Shown: piece after piece, positions 1 through 7,921 of the stretch
Position numbering within the stretch: position 1 is the stretch's first letter
Layout: every line of letters begins with the position of its first letter
Translations under genes and position numbers: made by a program
Notes under the pieces: generated by a model
The model's input: only the letters and a program-made list of their open reading frames with translations
What the model was told of the DNA's origin: nothing
Database searches by the model: none
Virus record (IMG/VR): IMGVR_UViG_3300024265_000081
Span: 1-48,299 of that record
Strand: one strand, 5' to 3'
DNA: 48,299 nucleotides
Source of the DNA: a virus

Positions 1-135
1 GTTGATGAACGGTTACGAACCGTTAGTAATTTTAAAAACCAACCCCCTTTTGGTTCAAGCGGGTGATTTGCGTTTTGAAATAGGCGAAGAGGTTAGAATA
101 TGCCAGCAGCCATAGGCGGTGGAATAAATATAGTT
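1..135. repeat. Left copy of 135-bp terminal direct repeat
   Basis: Positions 1-135 repeat 48165-48299 in the same orientation, differing only at position 9 (a here, g at 48173). The repeat lies inside coding sequence: the end of the GNAT-like gene and the start of the first ejection-protein gene. It therefore looks like a circular or circularly permuted genome opened by assembly rather than a dedicated terminal repeat. This agrees with the headful-type terminase, but a true terminal redundancy cannot be excluded from sequence alone. Confidence 0.9.
2..115 (+). CDS. 3' end of GNAT-like virion protein (cut by window edge)
   Basis: This is the last 37 codons of the gene seen whole at 47563-48279, cut by the window start. 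The frame continues to a stop at 113-115. The single repeat mismatch makes codon 3 of this fragment Asn here and Ser in the full copy. The fragment overlaps the start of the next gene by 16 bp, exactly as in the right-hand copy. It is not a separate gene. Confidence 0.85.
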   Translation: MMNGYEPLVILKTNPLLVQAGDLRFEIGEEVRICQQP

Positions 136-765
136 GAAGGCGAGCGCAGTCGACAGGCATCCGAAGACATTGCGGAAAGATCCTCGGCAGCATCTCTAGC
201 GGCCGGGGAACGTTCCCAGGAATTCACGCGGGAACGACTGGCGCTGGCTCAAGGCTTGGTTGACCCCTATGTTCAGCGAGAGGTTCAAACCTCGAATCAA
301 TTACTCTATGAATTGGGAATGGCCCCCTACGTCGAGCCGGAGGGCCAGTCTCGTTACCCGAACATTGCACCGATTGAGGGAGGGGCTTATCAACAAGGAC
401 CGGGTTACCAACAGCTTCAACAGGCAGGAAGCTCCGCCGTTAGTCAAGGAGCCACCAATGTGGGGGATTTATACGGCGGTGCGCGAGGTGAAGCGCTTAG
501 TCAGGTCGATCCCAGTATCGAAGGCCAGTTTTACACTAACTACCTTAACCAGTTGCAGAACTTAGCGAGCCCTCAAGTCTCACAGAACATCGGCGCTTTG
601 GCTGTCGGACAGGGAGCCACCGTAGGAGCGCAGGGAATTGCGGCTCAAAGGCTCGCGTCCGATTACAACTTACAAGGCACGGCGGCTACTCAAGCCGCTA
701 GAGCGGATCAAATCGGCGCGCTCAGTCAATTGGCCAGTAGCTATTTTTCTCAGAATGGAGCCTAA
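100..765 (+). CDS. Ejection (pilot) protein, P22 gp7-like, copy 1
   Basis: This 221-residue protein is rich in Gln, Ala, Ser and Gly and has no signal peptide. Its N-terminal third is a charged, helical segment; the C-terminal half is low-complexity and helical. It sits directly after the GNAT-like gene and before two larger proteins, the position of P22 genes 7-20-16, whose products leave the virion with the DNA and build a conduit through the envelope. It is clearly a paralogue of the next gene: both share a DP-[YF]-[VI]-QRE segment followed by SNQLLYE, IEGQFY, and an ASDY-LQG segment near the C-terminus. A GAGG motif lies 7 nt before ATG. Assignment rests on position and composition as well as general resemblance, so the exact P22 counterpart is uncertain. 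Confidence 0.6.
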   Translation: MPAAIGGGINIVEGERSRQASEDIAERSSAASLAAGERSQEFTRERLALAQGLVDPYVQREVQTSNQLLYELGMAPYVEPEGQSRYPNIAPIEGGAYQQGPGYQQLQQAGSSAVSQGATNVGDLYGGARGEALSQVDPSIEGQFYTNYLNQLQNLASPQVSQNIGALAVGQGATVGAQGIAAQRLASDYNLQGTAATQAARADQIGALSQLASSYFSQNGA

Positions 766-769
766 TTAA

Positions 770-1495
770 ATGGGATTTTTTAGTGATGCAGCAACCGTAC
801 CGGTTGATTTCTTGGACGTGGGCGGGGCCACCGCCTCCAAAGAAGCCGCCGAACGAGAAGCCGCCGCGACCCTTGAAGCCGCCCGAGCCTCTGAGCAATT
901 CAACGTCGAACAATTCGGTGTGGCCCAAGAGTATTTCGATCCTTTTATTCAGCGAGAACAACAGGCATCTAACCAATTATTGTACGAGATGGGCTTGGGA
1001 GATTTTCTACCCGAGGGCGCACAGGTTGACGAAGGGCCACCCGCGTATCAGCAAACGGACGCCTATTCACGGTTGCGTGAGGAAGAGTTTGCACGGGTCA
1101 ATCAAACAGCGGCTAATACCGGTACGTTGTACAGCGGGGCGCGTGCTCAAGGACTTAAAAGCGCCGGGGCGAATATTGAAGGCCAATTCTACTCTAACTA
1201 CATGAACATGCTGCAAAACATATCTAACCCGCAAGCCACGCAAAACCTCGCCGCTTTAGCCACCGGACAATCCGCCTCCATAGGACAACAGAACATTCAG
1301 GCTCAACAAATCGCCTCTGATTACCAACTACAAGGCGTGGCAGCTTCTAATGCCGCCAGAGCGGATATAGGCGGTGCGGCTAGCGCTTTTGGCTCCTATT
1401 TTGGTAATCAACCCACGTCTCAACCATCCGGGGGCTCGGGTGCCTCGGGATTTGGCGATTACTCCAACGCTTACGATTACAGCGGGTACGTCTAA
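770..1495 (+). CDS. Ejection (pilot) protein, P22 gp7-like, copy 2
   Basis: A 241-residue paralogue of the preceding gene, starting 4 bp after it ends. Shared blocks include QLLYE, the IEGQFY segment near mid-protein and the ASDY-LQG block close to the end. It differs in an acidic Ala-rich start (about residues 20-45) and a Gly/Ser/Tyr-rich tail (about 205-241) that copy 1 lacks. The pair is best read as an ancient tandem duplication within the ejection module. It probably acts in the capsid interior and in the DNA-ejection conduit. Family role is inferred from gene order. Confidence 0.6.
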   Translation: MGFFSDAATVPVDFLDVGGATASKEAAEREAAATLEAARASEQFNVEQFGVAQEYFDPFIQREQQASNQLLYEMGLGDFLPEGAQVDEGPPAYQQTDAYSRLREEEFARVNQTAANTGTLYSGARAQGLKSAGANIEGQFYSNYMNMLQNISNPQATQNLAALATGQSASIGQQNIQAQQIASDYQLQGVAASNAARADIGGAASAFGSYFGNQPTSQPSGGSGASGFGDYSNAYDYSGYV

Positions 1496-2710
1496 ATGGC
1501 TCAACAACTTTATACACCCTTTCTTGAGCGATCGGCTCAAAATATCACGGGCGCTATGGAGCGTCGCGATACTCGACGACGAGAAGAACAAGAAAAGAAA
1601 CTGTTCGGCCAAGCGTATATGGGAGACCCGCAAGCGCGTGAACGGTTGGGGCAGACTAATCCGCAAGCATTGATGCAAATCGATCAAATGACCCAACAGC
1701 GAAAGCAGAACGAATTAGCACTACGTGCCGCGCAGCAAAAACAACAAATTCAAGTAAAAGAAATAATCACTGGTGCGCTCACCGAAGCCGCCAAATTCGA
1801 CACGATGGAGGAAGCACAAACCTTTCTAGACAGCGAAATAGAAGCCAACAGAGGCATTATTGACCCGTCAAAATTTCAGCCGCTCACGCCAGAAAGTTTC
1901 GAACAAATCAAAACGCGATTTGGTGAAAAGCCTGACCTACCGCTAGCGAAAATGTTAGAAGCCAGAGAAGCCACCGCCGAGGGCAGTGAAGAGCGCCGTC
2001 TGTGGGATCAACAAATCGTTAAACAGGTTACTACCTCCAAAGGAATGAAACTGTCCGTTGATAAAGAAGGCAATATCACGTTCTCCCAAGGCGATGTATC
2101 CGGAACAGCCGACTTAACCAAGCCCGTTACTACGCAAGTGCAAAAAGACGTGATCAAGCTCGAAGATTTAGGTGTTCGATTAGCATCATTAAATGATCCC
2201 GCGTCACCCAATTATTTTGATCCGGATCAATTGACGCATCAGGGACGTATATTAACTAAAGCAGCGGAAGTAGCCGATCGCTTTGGTATATCAACGGAGG
2301 ACGCCAAAAAACGGCTCACTCAACATACACGATGGAGTAACACGGTAGATCAAATATTTAATAACTATCGACAAGAAATCACGGGTGCAGCGGCCTCCGT
2401 GGCGGAATTGGACCGCTTGAAAAAAGCGTTATTGAACACCGATCAAAGCCCTACTCAATACCGTGCTTCTTTGGCAGCATTCCAGGATGAAATCAATCGA
2501 GGCGTAAGAGTCAAGAAAATGCTGTTATCACAAGGAATCGATATTGGAACCAAAGAAGGGGCAGAAACCTTGGATGAAGCGATTGCTCGTGAACGCGATG
2601 TTCCGAAAATAGCGGGAAAGAATCCAGCGGTAGCTTCACAAGCGGAGTTTGATGCTCTGCCGTCGGGCGCTCTTTATACCGAAAACGGCCAACAATTCAG
2701 GAAGCCCTAA
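1496..2710 (+). CDS. Probable internal virion/ejection protein, gp20-like
   Basis: A 404-residue, strongly helical, Gln/Glu/Lys/Arg-rich protein with a charged coiled-coil-like N-terminus (about residues 15-100) and no signal peptide. The ATG directly follows the TAA of the preceding gene and its own TAA overlaps the next ATG by one base, so the four ejection genes look translationally coupled. In P22-type phages the second of the three ejection proteins (gp20, about 470 residues) occupies this place. I see no enzymatic motif. The product name is an inference from position, size and composition. Confidence 0.55.
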   Translation: MAQQLYTPFLERSAQNITGAMERRDTRRREEQEKKLFGQAYMGDPQARERLGQTNPQALMQIDQMTQQRKQNELALRAAQQKQQIQVKEIITGALTEAAKFDTMEEAQTFLDSEIEANRGIIDPSKFQPLTPESFEQIKTRFGEKPDLPLAKMLEAREATAEGSEERRLWDQQIVKQVTTSKGMKLSVDKEGNITFSQGDVSGTADLTKPVTTQVQKDVIKLEDLGVRLASLNDPASPNYFDPDQLTHQGRILTKAAEVADRFGISTEDAKKRLTQHTRWSNTVDQIFNNYRQEITGAAASVAELDRLKKALLNTDQSPTQYRASLAAFQDEINRGVRVKKMLLSQGIDIGTKEGAETLDEAIARERDVPKIAGKNPAVASQAEFDALPSGALYTENGQQFRKP

Positions 2711-4671
2711 TGGCGAGTCAATTCGGCGGTATTGCAGTAGAACAACCGGTTAGTCAGTTTGGCGGTGTTGCTGTGGATCAGCAAGACGCGCTTACCGCTG
2801 AAGAGCCCGGTGCGCTAACTAAAATCGGCGGTGAATTTGCAGCCGGGGTTAATCGCACGGTGATCGGCGGACTCGATTTCTTCACGGCCGATCAAGTGAA
2901 TAACATTTTAGAGTTGTCAGGCAGTGAAAAGCGCGTACCGACCTTTAGCGAACAAGCGGCGAAAATCGGTGCCACTCAGGGCGGCTTTATGGAAGAAGGG
3001 TTAGCGCGGGATGTCGTCGCTACAGCGGGTGAAACCGCCGCCCTGGGAGCGGGTGTAGGCGGTGGACTCCGAACGGCGGCGACCCAGTTACCATTAATCC
3101 AGCGGGGCGGTGAAAGTGTAAAGGCCGGTGTTCTGCGTGAACTGGGACGACCCACCGCTCGCCAAGACATTACGGCCGGTGCGCTAGCCGGTGCGGGTGC
3201 CGAATTGGGCGCGGAATACGGCGGTGAGACGGGTGAACTGGTGGGATCTCTTGCGGCTCCCTTGGCTCCTACGGCGGCGCGTGTGGCCGGTTCTGAAGGC
3301 GTTCGGCGAGCGGTTCGCGGCGGTGAGGATGCGCTCGTGAGCGTGCGACGTACCCTAGCAGACTTTGCCGAAGCCCGAGCGGTTCCGAATATCGGTCAAG
3401 CGATTGACAGTCCCGGCTTACAAGCGGCTCAAACGCGGTCGAGTAAATTTTTTGGTGGCTCACCGCTTATAAAATCCATTCAAACAGCGGCTCAAAAACT
3501 CCAGCTTCGCCGCGATGAAATAGCGGGGCGTATCTCGGGTAAGGCCGATACCACTAAAGCCGGACGCACTATTGAAAGAGCGATCAAGGGTGAAGGCGGT
3601 TTTATCGATCGCTTCCACTTGAAGTCCAATGAATTATGGTCGCCGCTCGATACAGCGCTTAAAAACAAACAAGTAAAATTAAAAAATACTCGGCCTACTC
3701 TCGATAATTTAATCCGAGAGGGAGCGTTAGCCAAAGAATTAAATAATCCCACGATTGCCCGAATTAACCAACTGGCTAAAGAAGGCGATGACATTGTTAG
3801 CTATAACGAATTAAAAGATTTGCGCTCATCGCTGGGACGGCGCATTGCTCAAAACGATTTAACATCCGATATCCCGCAAGCTGAATTACGCCAATTATAC
3901 GGCGCTGTCACTAACGATATTAAAACGGTCGCTGAGAGTCAGGGAAAGCTGGGGATGTTTAACCGAGCGAATAACTACACGCGAGGCGGACAAGAGCGGA
4001 TTGGTGATTTTCTCCAGAAAACCATTAACAAAGGCGACTTCGTTAAAATCTACGACGCGGTAACCCGAGGCGGTGAAGGGGTTCAAACGGTGAATGCCTT
4101 TAAGCGCTCCATGAAACCCGCTGAATGGAACGTGGTCGCCGCTAATGTTGTCCGTCAGTTAGGAAGACCGACTCCTGGGAAAACGACCACCGTCGAGGGA
4201 GACGATTTTTCCTTTGTTAAGTTTGTCACGGATTGGAACAAGTTAGGCGATGTAAAAAAAGCGATGTTCTCGGGATCCCCTGAACTGGATAAATACCGCA
4301 ATAATTTAAATCGTCTTTCTCGAATGGGTGCAACGCTTAAAGCCGATGTTCTAGCCGGGGCTAACCCGTCGGAAACGGCGGCGGCTCTTTCTCAAACCGC
4401 CGCGCTCGGGACAGCATTAGGTGCGGCTTCTCAGGGTAATTACACGCTTTTAAAAGCATTAGTAGGGGCGGCGGCGGCTAACAAAACGTTCGCCCATGTT
4501 ATGACAGAACCTAAATTGGTTAATTGGCTGGCGAAATCCACGCGATTATCCGATGCCAAACTCCCGGCACATATTGCTCGATTGGGCGTCATCGCTAATC
4601 CCGATAAGCCCGGAGAGGTCGAAGCGGTTGAAGATATATTTAATGCGTTCAGCGACAGCCCTACACGTTAG
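2710..4671 (+). CDS. Large ejection protein, P22 gp16-like
   Basis: A 653-residue protein. The N-terminus carries two short repeats of the form SQFGG[IV]AV (about residues 3-20), followed by Gly/Ala-rich hydrophobic stretches (about 90-115 and 155-200) that could enter a membrane. A long helical, Lys/Arg/Asn-rich middle follows, and the C-terminus has an Ala-rich segment near 555-590. P22 gp16 (about 609 residues) is the largest ejection protein and is needed to pass DNA across the envelope. The ATG overlaps the upstream stop and an AGGAAG-like ribosome site precedes it. No muramidase motif is evident. Confidence 0.6.
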   Translation: MASQFGGIAVEQPVSQFGGVAVDQQDALTAEEPGALTKIGGEFAAGVNRTVIGGLDFFTADQVNNILELSGSEKRVPTFSEQAAKIGATQGGFMEEGLARDVVATAGETAALGAGVGGGLRTAATQLPLIQRGGESVKAGVLRELGRPTARQDITAGALAGAGAELGAEYGGETGELVGSLAAPLAPTAARVAGSEGVRRAVRGGEDALVSVRRTLADFAEARAVPNIGQAIDSPGLQAAQTRSSKFFGGSPLIKSIQTAAQKLQLRRDEIAGRISGKADTTKAGRTIERAIKGEGGFIDRFHLKSNELWSPLDTALKNKQVKLKNTRPTLDNLIREGALAKELNNPTIARINQLAKEGDDIVSYNELKDLRSSLGRRIAQNDLTSDIPQAELRQLYGAVTNDIKTVAESQGKLGMFNRANNYTRGGQERIGDFLQKTINKGDFVKIYDAVTRGGEGVQTVNAFKRSMKPAEWNVVAANVVRQLGRPTPGKTTTVEGDDFSFVKFVTDWNKLGDVKKAMFSGSPELDKYRNNLNRLSRMGATLKADVLAGANPSETAAALSQTAALGTALGAASQGNYTLLKALVGAAAANKTFAHVMTEPKLVNWLAKSTRLSDAKLPAHIARLGVIANPDKPGEVEAVEDIFNAFSDSPTR

Positions 4672-4898
4672 AGAAAGGCTCTCGTTCTTTTTTCTTAGGC
4701 TCTTTCTCGGTTGTGCCAAAAATACGCACCAAAACCAGACTAATAATACTAATCCACATAAACCAATGAACAACGGCACCAGGGGCGAAGTAAGCCAAAC
4801 AAACAGCAAATATTAAGAATTCCATTCCCGCACTTTACCACCTCTGTTCACATTTTGAAACCATTCCTTCGACATTTATACACACTAGAGAAGCCATT

Positions 4899-6470
4899 AT
4901 GACAGGTCTAGCACTCAATCCTTATTCCCAATTCCTTGACGACGCCGGGGTTGTTTTAAGTAACGGAACGCTAACGTTTAATGTCAATAACACAACCACG
5001 ATCTCCACTATTTTTACCGACTTAACCGGGTTAGTGGCGCAGTCGAACCCCTACACATTAGATGCCTCGGGACGGCTCACGGGTGACGTTTATTATGATG
5101 GACTAAAGCGCATGATTGTTAAGGACAGCAGCGGCGCAACAATTCGAACGTTAGACGATGTGGCCACTCTCACAGATGAACAGGTCGGGCAACGAACAGT
5201 ACCGACAACCGGGACATTTACCGCGCTGGGAGATACCTCTTACTCCTTAAACTCATCCTTTATTTTCAATATCACCTTACCTCTAGAGCCTGATGACCAG
5301 ACGTTCGTTCGTTTTTACACCACTAATCCCAGCCTTGTCCTAACTTTACTCGCGCAAGGATCGGACTTTATCCAAGCCTCTGTTGGCACGATTGCCAGTG
5401 CGACAGGTACGCACGACGGCGGTGCTTTCACACAACTAGAAGATAGCACGGCGACTTTCACGGAAAATCGGTTTAGAGGGATAGCGATTACTAATACCAC
5501 GACCGTTGATACGGGAATAATTGATGAGAATACGACAACCGGCGTGACTGGTTCGCCTTCTGTTTTATTCAGTGCCGGTGACGCGTACCTGATCGATAGT
5601 TCGCGGTATAAAATCGTTACTTCTATGAATTTTACTCTGTTAGAAATAATTTATGAAAACGCATCCGCTCGCTGGCAGGTATCGATGAGGGCGGGCACCG
5701 ATGACGCGGTTCTATTCAATCCGGGTTCGTTTAACTCCTATCCGTTCATTGATGGAGGTTTTAACAGCTTTACACTTAAGGATTTGATGGCACAGATAGA
5801 TGCCATTTTAGACGTTCATCTCGATCCTGACTCTTATACCGTCATGGGTGAAACAGCCGTGACGTTTAATTTGGGCACGCGGGCCAATAACAAGGTTACT
5901 GAATTTACGGGTTCAACGGCAGCGGTCGCAACAATCAACACGAACTTGGGTATATTTTGGCACTTGTTCTTTAATAACGGCACAGTGGATGTAACTGTGA
6001 CGACTGCTGTCGATATCACCACCTTGTCTTTTTTAAACGGAGCGCGCATATCCACCAGCGACGATATTATTGTTCCGCCTGGTGGGTGGTGTTTTATTAG
6101 AACCAATGAAGATGCCGAGGCGAGAGTTATTGCATCGCCCTCGGTGGTTAAGGATTTCACTGGCACCACCCAGCCACAAGCACAGATTGCTACCGGTGTC
6201 TTAACCATTCCTGACACTGTGCGACATGTGGATATTTTATTTGTTCTTTCTGAAGTCCTGGGCGTGCCCGATACGATCACCTCCTTGGTAGGAGGGCATG
6301 AGGGGCAAATGCTGGTTTTCAGGACAGTTGTCGATCCCGAGTTTATCACGTGGACGGATTCAGGATCGATTAATTTAGCGGGTAATTTTGTTACGGCTAC
6401 CTCACGAGATACACTGACGTTAGTGAAATCCTCAACTGCGTGGTACGAAGTCAGTCGATCCACCAACTAA
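4899..6470 (+). CDS. Tail spike/fibre with P22-like head-binding N-terminus
   Basis: A 523-residue protein. Residues 1-95 read like a P22 tailspike head-binding domain: an NPYSQFLDDAG segment, a short strand pair, an NPYTLDASGRL segment and a D-[VI]-YYDG-LK motif, which in that family joins the spike to the tail hub. The rest is Thr/Asn/Gly-rich beta structure. The last 100 residues contain beta-strands and Trp/Tyr suitable for a trimeric tip. It is separated from the ejection genes by about 230 bp and ends 4 bp inside the convergent AlpA-like gene. It probably recognises the host surface. No catalytic residues for glycan cleavage can be assigned. Confidence 0.65.
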   Translation: MTGLALNPYSQFLDDAGVVLSNGTLTFNVNNTTTISTIFTDLTGLVAQSNPYTLDASGRLTGDVYYDGLKRMIVKDSSGATIRTLDDVATLTDEQVGQRTVPTTGTFTALGDTSYSLNSSFIFNITLPLEPDDQTFVRFYTTNPSLVLTLLAQGSDFIQASVGTIASATGTHDGGAFTQLEDSTATFTENRFRGIAITNTTTVDTGIIDENTTTGVTGSPSVLFSAGDAYLIDSSRYKIVTSMNFTLLEIIYENASARWQVSMRAGTDDAVLFNPGSFNSYPFIDGGFNSFTLKDLMAQIDAILDVHLDPDSYTVMGETAVTFNLGTRANNKVTEFTGSTAAVATINTNLGIFWHLFFNNGTVDVTVTTAVDITTLSFLNGARISTSDDIIVPPGGWCFIRTNEDAEARVIASPSVVKDFTGTTQPQAQIATGVLTIPDTVRHVDILFVLSEVLGVPDTITSLVGGHEGQMLVFRTVVDPEFITWTDSGSINLAGNFVTATSRDTLTLVKSSTAWYEVSRSTN

Positions 6471-6685
6471 TTATTGGGGTCATCCGACATTTCCTTAATT
6501 AAGACACGAATATCATCCACTCGCCACGCCACTATGCGATCACTCATTTTCACCGGTTCTGGAAATCGGCCCTCTTTTACGCCTTTATACCAAACGGATC
6601 GGCTGACGGGAATAAGTTCTAACACCGCCTCTAGTCGAATAAATCCTGTTTTCGGTAAGTCCCTTATCTTTTTTCCGTGATCCAT
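6467..6685 (-). CDS. AlpA-like winged-helix DNA-binding regulator
   Basis: A 72-residue protein with the MerR/AlpA-type fold: FIRLEAVLELIPVSRSVWYK gives the helix-turn-helix, followed by a GRFPEPVK wing motif and a WRVDDI helix. AlpA-family proteins are small activators or excisionase-like factors of prophages. I start it at 6685, where GGAGG lies about 6 nt upstream, instead of at the in-frame ATG 12 bases earlier that lacks a ribosome site. It is the last gene of the leftward block and converges on the tail-spike gene. With no integrase in the window, a purely transcriptional role is likelier than excision. Confidence 0.75.
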   Translation of the reverse strand: MDHGKKIRDLPKTGFIRLEAVLELIPVSRSVWYKGVKEGRFPEPVKMSDRIVAWRVDDIRVLIKEMSDDPNN

Positions 6686-6771
6686 GTCTGCCTCCATTCT
6701 GTATAAAAGGCGCGATTATGTCACATAAAAAATAGATAAAAAATAGAGGGGTTCTAATATTTAAAGTAAAT

Positions 6772-6791
6772 CCTGTAAAGGACGTTACAGG
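6772..6791. promoter_or_regulatory. Perfect 7-bp dyad upstream of AlpA-like gene
   Basis: CCTGTAA (6772-6778) and TTACAGG (6785-6791) form a perfect inverted repeat around 6 bp in the non-coding gap between the small membrane gene and the AlpA-like gene. It could be an operator for the neighbouring regulator or an RNA hairpin. There is no directly adjacent T-run on the leftward strand, so a simple terminator for the leftward operon is less likely. Confidence 0.4.
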
Positions 6792-6861
6792 ACAAGTCGC
6801 GTCAAATTCTGTTAGTTTTTTTTATTGCGTCGGGCGTGATTAAAATATAAGCGAAGTTTTA

Positions 6862-6981
6862 TTATTTCAAAAACGTTATTAAAACGCTTACCACCGCCAC
6901 CCATGCGAGGATCCAAATAATGTGCTCGCCTATCGTTTGGCATTCGATGTCGGAAGAGAACAGGGGACATTTTTTTTTCAC
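6862..6981 (-). CDS. 39-residue single-span membrane protein downstream of csrA
   Basis: A GTG-initiated small ORF that begins 9 bases after the csrA stop, with AGGA 7 nt upstream of GTG. It encodes a basic start (Lys at 2-4), two Cys (5 and 14) and one hydrophobic segment at about 20-38 (HIIWILAWVAVVSVLITFL). The tight spacing and good ribosome site suggest co-translation with csrA. A longer ORF in another frame over the same bases (start 6970) lacks a convincing ribosome site. Function is unknown; candidates are a small membrane effector or holin-like peptide. Confidence 0.5.
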   Translation of the reverse strand: MKKKCPLFSSDIECQTIGEHIIWILAWVAVVSVLITFLK

Positions 6982-6990
6982 GAGTGTATC

Positions 6991-7206
6991 CTATTCAAAT
7001 GAAGATTCTATCTCTTGGGAAAATGCGCCATTTTTTGCATTTTTTGTATTCTGAATCTTTTCGTATATTTCCTCTCGATGGACGGCCACGTGCTTGGGTG
7101 CGGTAATACCCAAGCGTACTTGGTTGCCTTTAACGCCCAAAACGGTGACTGTAACTTCATCGCCGATCATGAGATTTTCACTTATACGTCTCGATAAAAT
7201 TAGCAT
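6991..7206 (-). CDS. csrA: CsrA/RsmA-family RNA-binding translational regulator
   Basis: A 71-residue protein with the full CsrA signature: [18 protein letters not shown], then [15 protein letters not shown] and [15 protein letters not shown]. The conserved Leu4/Arg6-Arg7 region of strand 1 and the VHREEI region of strand 5, which form the RNA-binding surfaces, are intact. CsrA dimers bind GGA motifs near ribosome sites and change translation or stability of mRNAs for carbon metabolism, motility and biofilm. The C-terminal tail from about 55 is Ser/Glu/Asn-rich. An AGGA ribosome site lies about 7 nt before ATG. A phage copy could retune host mRNAs or regulate phage messages. The identification is firm; the target is not known. 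Confidence 0.93.
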   Translation of the reverse strand: MLILSRRISENLMIGDEVTVTVLGVKGNQVRLGITAPKHVAVHREEIYEKIQNTKNAKNGAFSQEIESSFE

Positions 7207-7256
7207 ATCAATTCCTTTAATTAAGTGGGCCTATAAAAATCGAACAGGGCATTCAT

Positions 7257-7481
7257 TCATTCATCCTTTCTTTCTTTCTTCTCTTGTGCTCGCGTTGCCA
7301 ACGCACTTCTAATTTCATTGTACTCACGTACAAAAGACGCAGCGAGCCATACAATAAAACCAATAAAAAGACCGAGACCTAACCAGTTAGGCTCCCGGTT
7401 GTAACATAAAAATTCAACTTTACAGAAACCGTGGATAAAAGCTTGCCACGCTTGGTCGATCATTGGCCATAGGTCTTCCAT
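7257..7481 (-). CDS. Small single-span membrane protein
   Basis: A 74-residue protein starting MEDLWPMIDQ, with one transmembrane segment at about 33-51 (WLGLGLFIGFIVWLAASFV) and a highly charged C-terminus rich in Lys, Arg and Glu. I start at 7481 because AGGAG lies 7 nt upstream; the longer reading to 7550 has no ribosome site. Size, one membrane span and a basic tail fit a holin or lysis-accessory protein, but its place in the leftward block, far from other lysis candidates, makes that uncertain. Confidence 0.55.
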   Translation of the reverse strand: MEDLWPMIDQAWQAFIHGFCKVEFLCYNREPNWLGLGLFIGFIVWLAASFVREYNEIRSALATRAQEKKERKDE

Positions 7482-7572
7482 CACCAGACTCCTTTTTTGT
7501 GTGAACATAATGTGTATACACAGCAAATATAACACACCTTCGGAACTCATGCCTTATTTTTATTAAATGATT

Positions 7573-7917
7573 TTAAAATCTATTCGTATAATCCCTGAAA
7601 TCATAGATCTCTAGTTTGGCTTTGACCGCTTCGCGGTACATCGAGTCAGTCCCTTTTCCTCCGGGGAACAGCACAACCGTATCCGCATACTCGGCCATCT
7701 TTATATTTCGAAGCGGTCCAGCCGCCGACTTGTATTTTTTCCATTCGGCTTCAAATATTTTGCAGGGTATATGACGAGACAGTGCCCACGCTTCTGCATC
7801 CCTGTCGATCCCTGAACAGCCACCGCTCACCACTTCGGTTATACCGAGACAATCAAGTACCTGCATATTCTTGGGGTTTAAGTGACCGTCACGACCACCC
7901 GCAATAATCGTTTTCAT
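7573..7917 (-). CDS. SLOG-fold (DUF2493/YspA-like) protein
   Basis: A 114-residue Rossmann-like protein with IIAGGRDGH near the N-terminus, then VSGGCSGIDRDAEAWA (about 30-45), and an ADTVVLFPGGKGTDSM loop near 82-97. These Gly-rich loops match the DUF2493/YspA branch of the SLOG superfamily, proposed to bind nucleotides or nucleotide-derived ligands. It stands 4 bp downstream of an HTH gene and 90 bp upstream of the membrane protein. SLOG proteins occur in phage and defence contexts as ligand sensors; no activity can be assigned here. Confidence 0.7.
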   Translation of the reverse strand: MKTIIAGGRDGHLNPKNMQVLDCLGITEVVSGGCSGIDRDAEAWALSRHIPCKIFEAEWKKYKSAAGPLRNIKMAEYADTVVLFPGGKGTDSMYREAVKAKLEIYDFRDYTNRF

Positions 7918-7921
7918 TTAT

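Noticed and set aside
4546-4809. Leftward ORF with a hydrophobic start overlapping the end of the gp16-like gene
   Set aside because: It needs a TTG start without a convincing ribosome site, and half of it lies antisense to a clear gene. A hydrophobic stretch can arise by chance from this composition.
5834-6466. 210-residue leftward ORF antisense to the tail-spike gene
   Set aside because: It is a shadow of the spike's coding bias, without a ribosome site or recognisable domain.
6467-6685. AlpA-like gene as an excisionase for a resident prophage
   Set aside because: No integrase or attachment site was seen, so only a regulatory role is supported.
6812-6970. 52-residue basic ORF in another frame over the csrA downstream gene
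   Set aside because: It has no ribosome site and overlaps the better-supported GTG-started membrane ORF with AGGA spacing.
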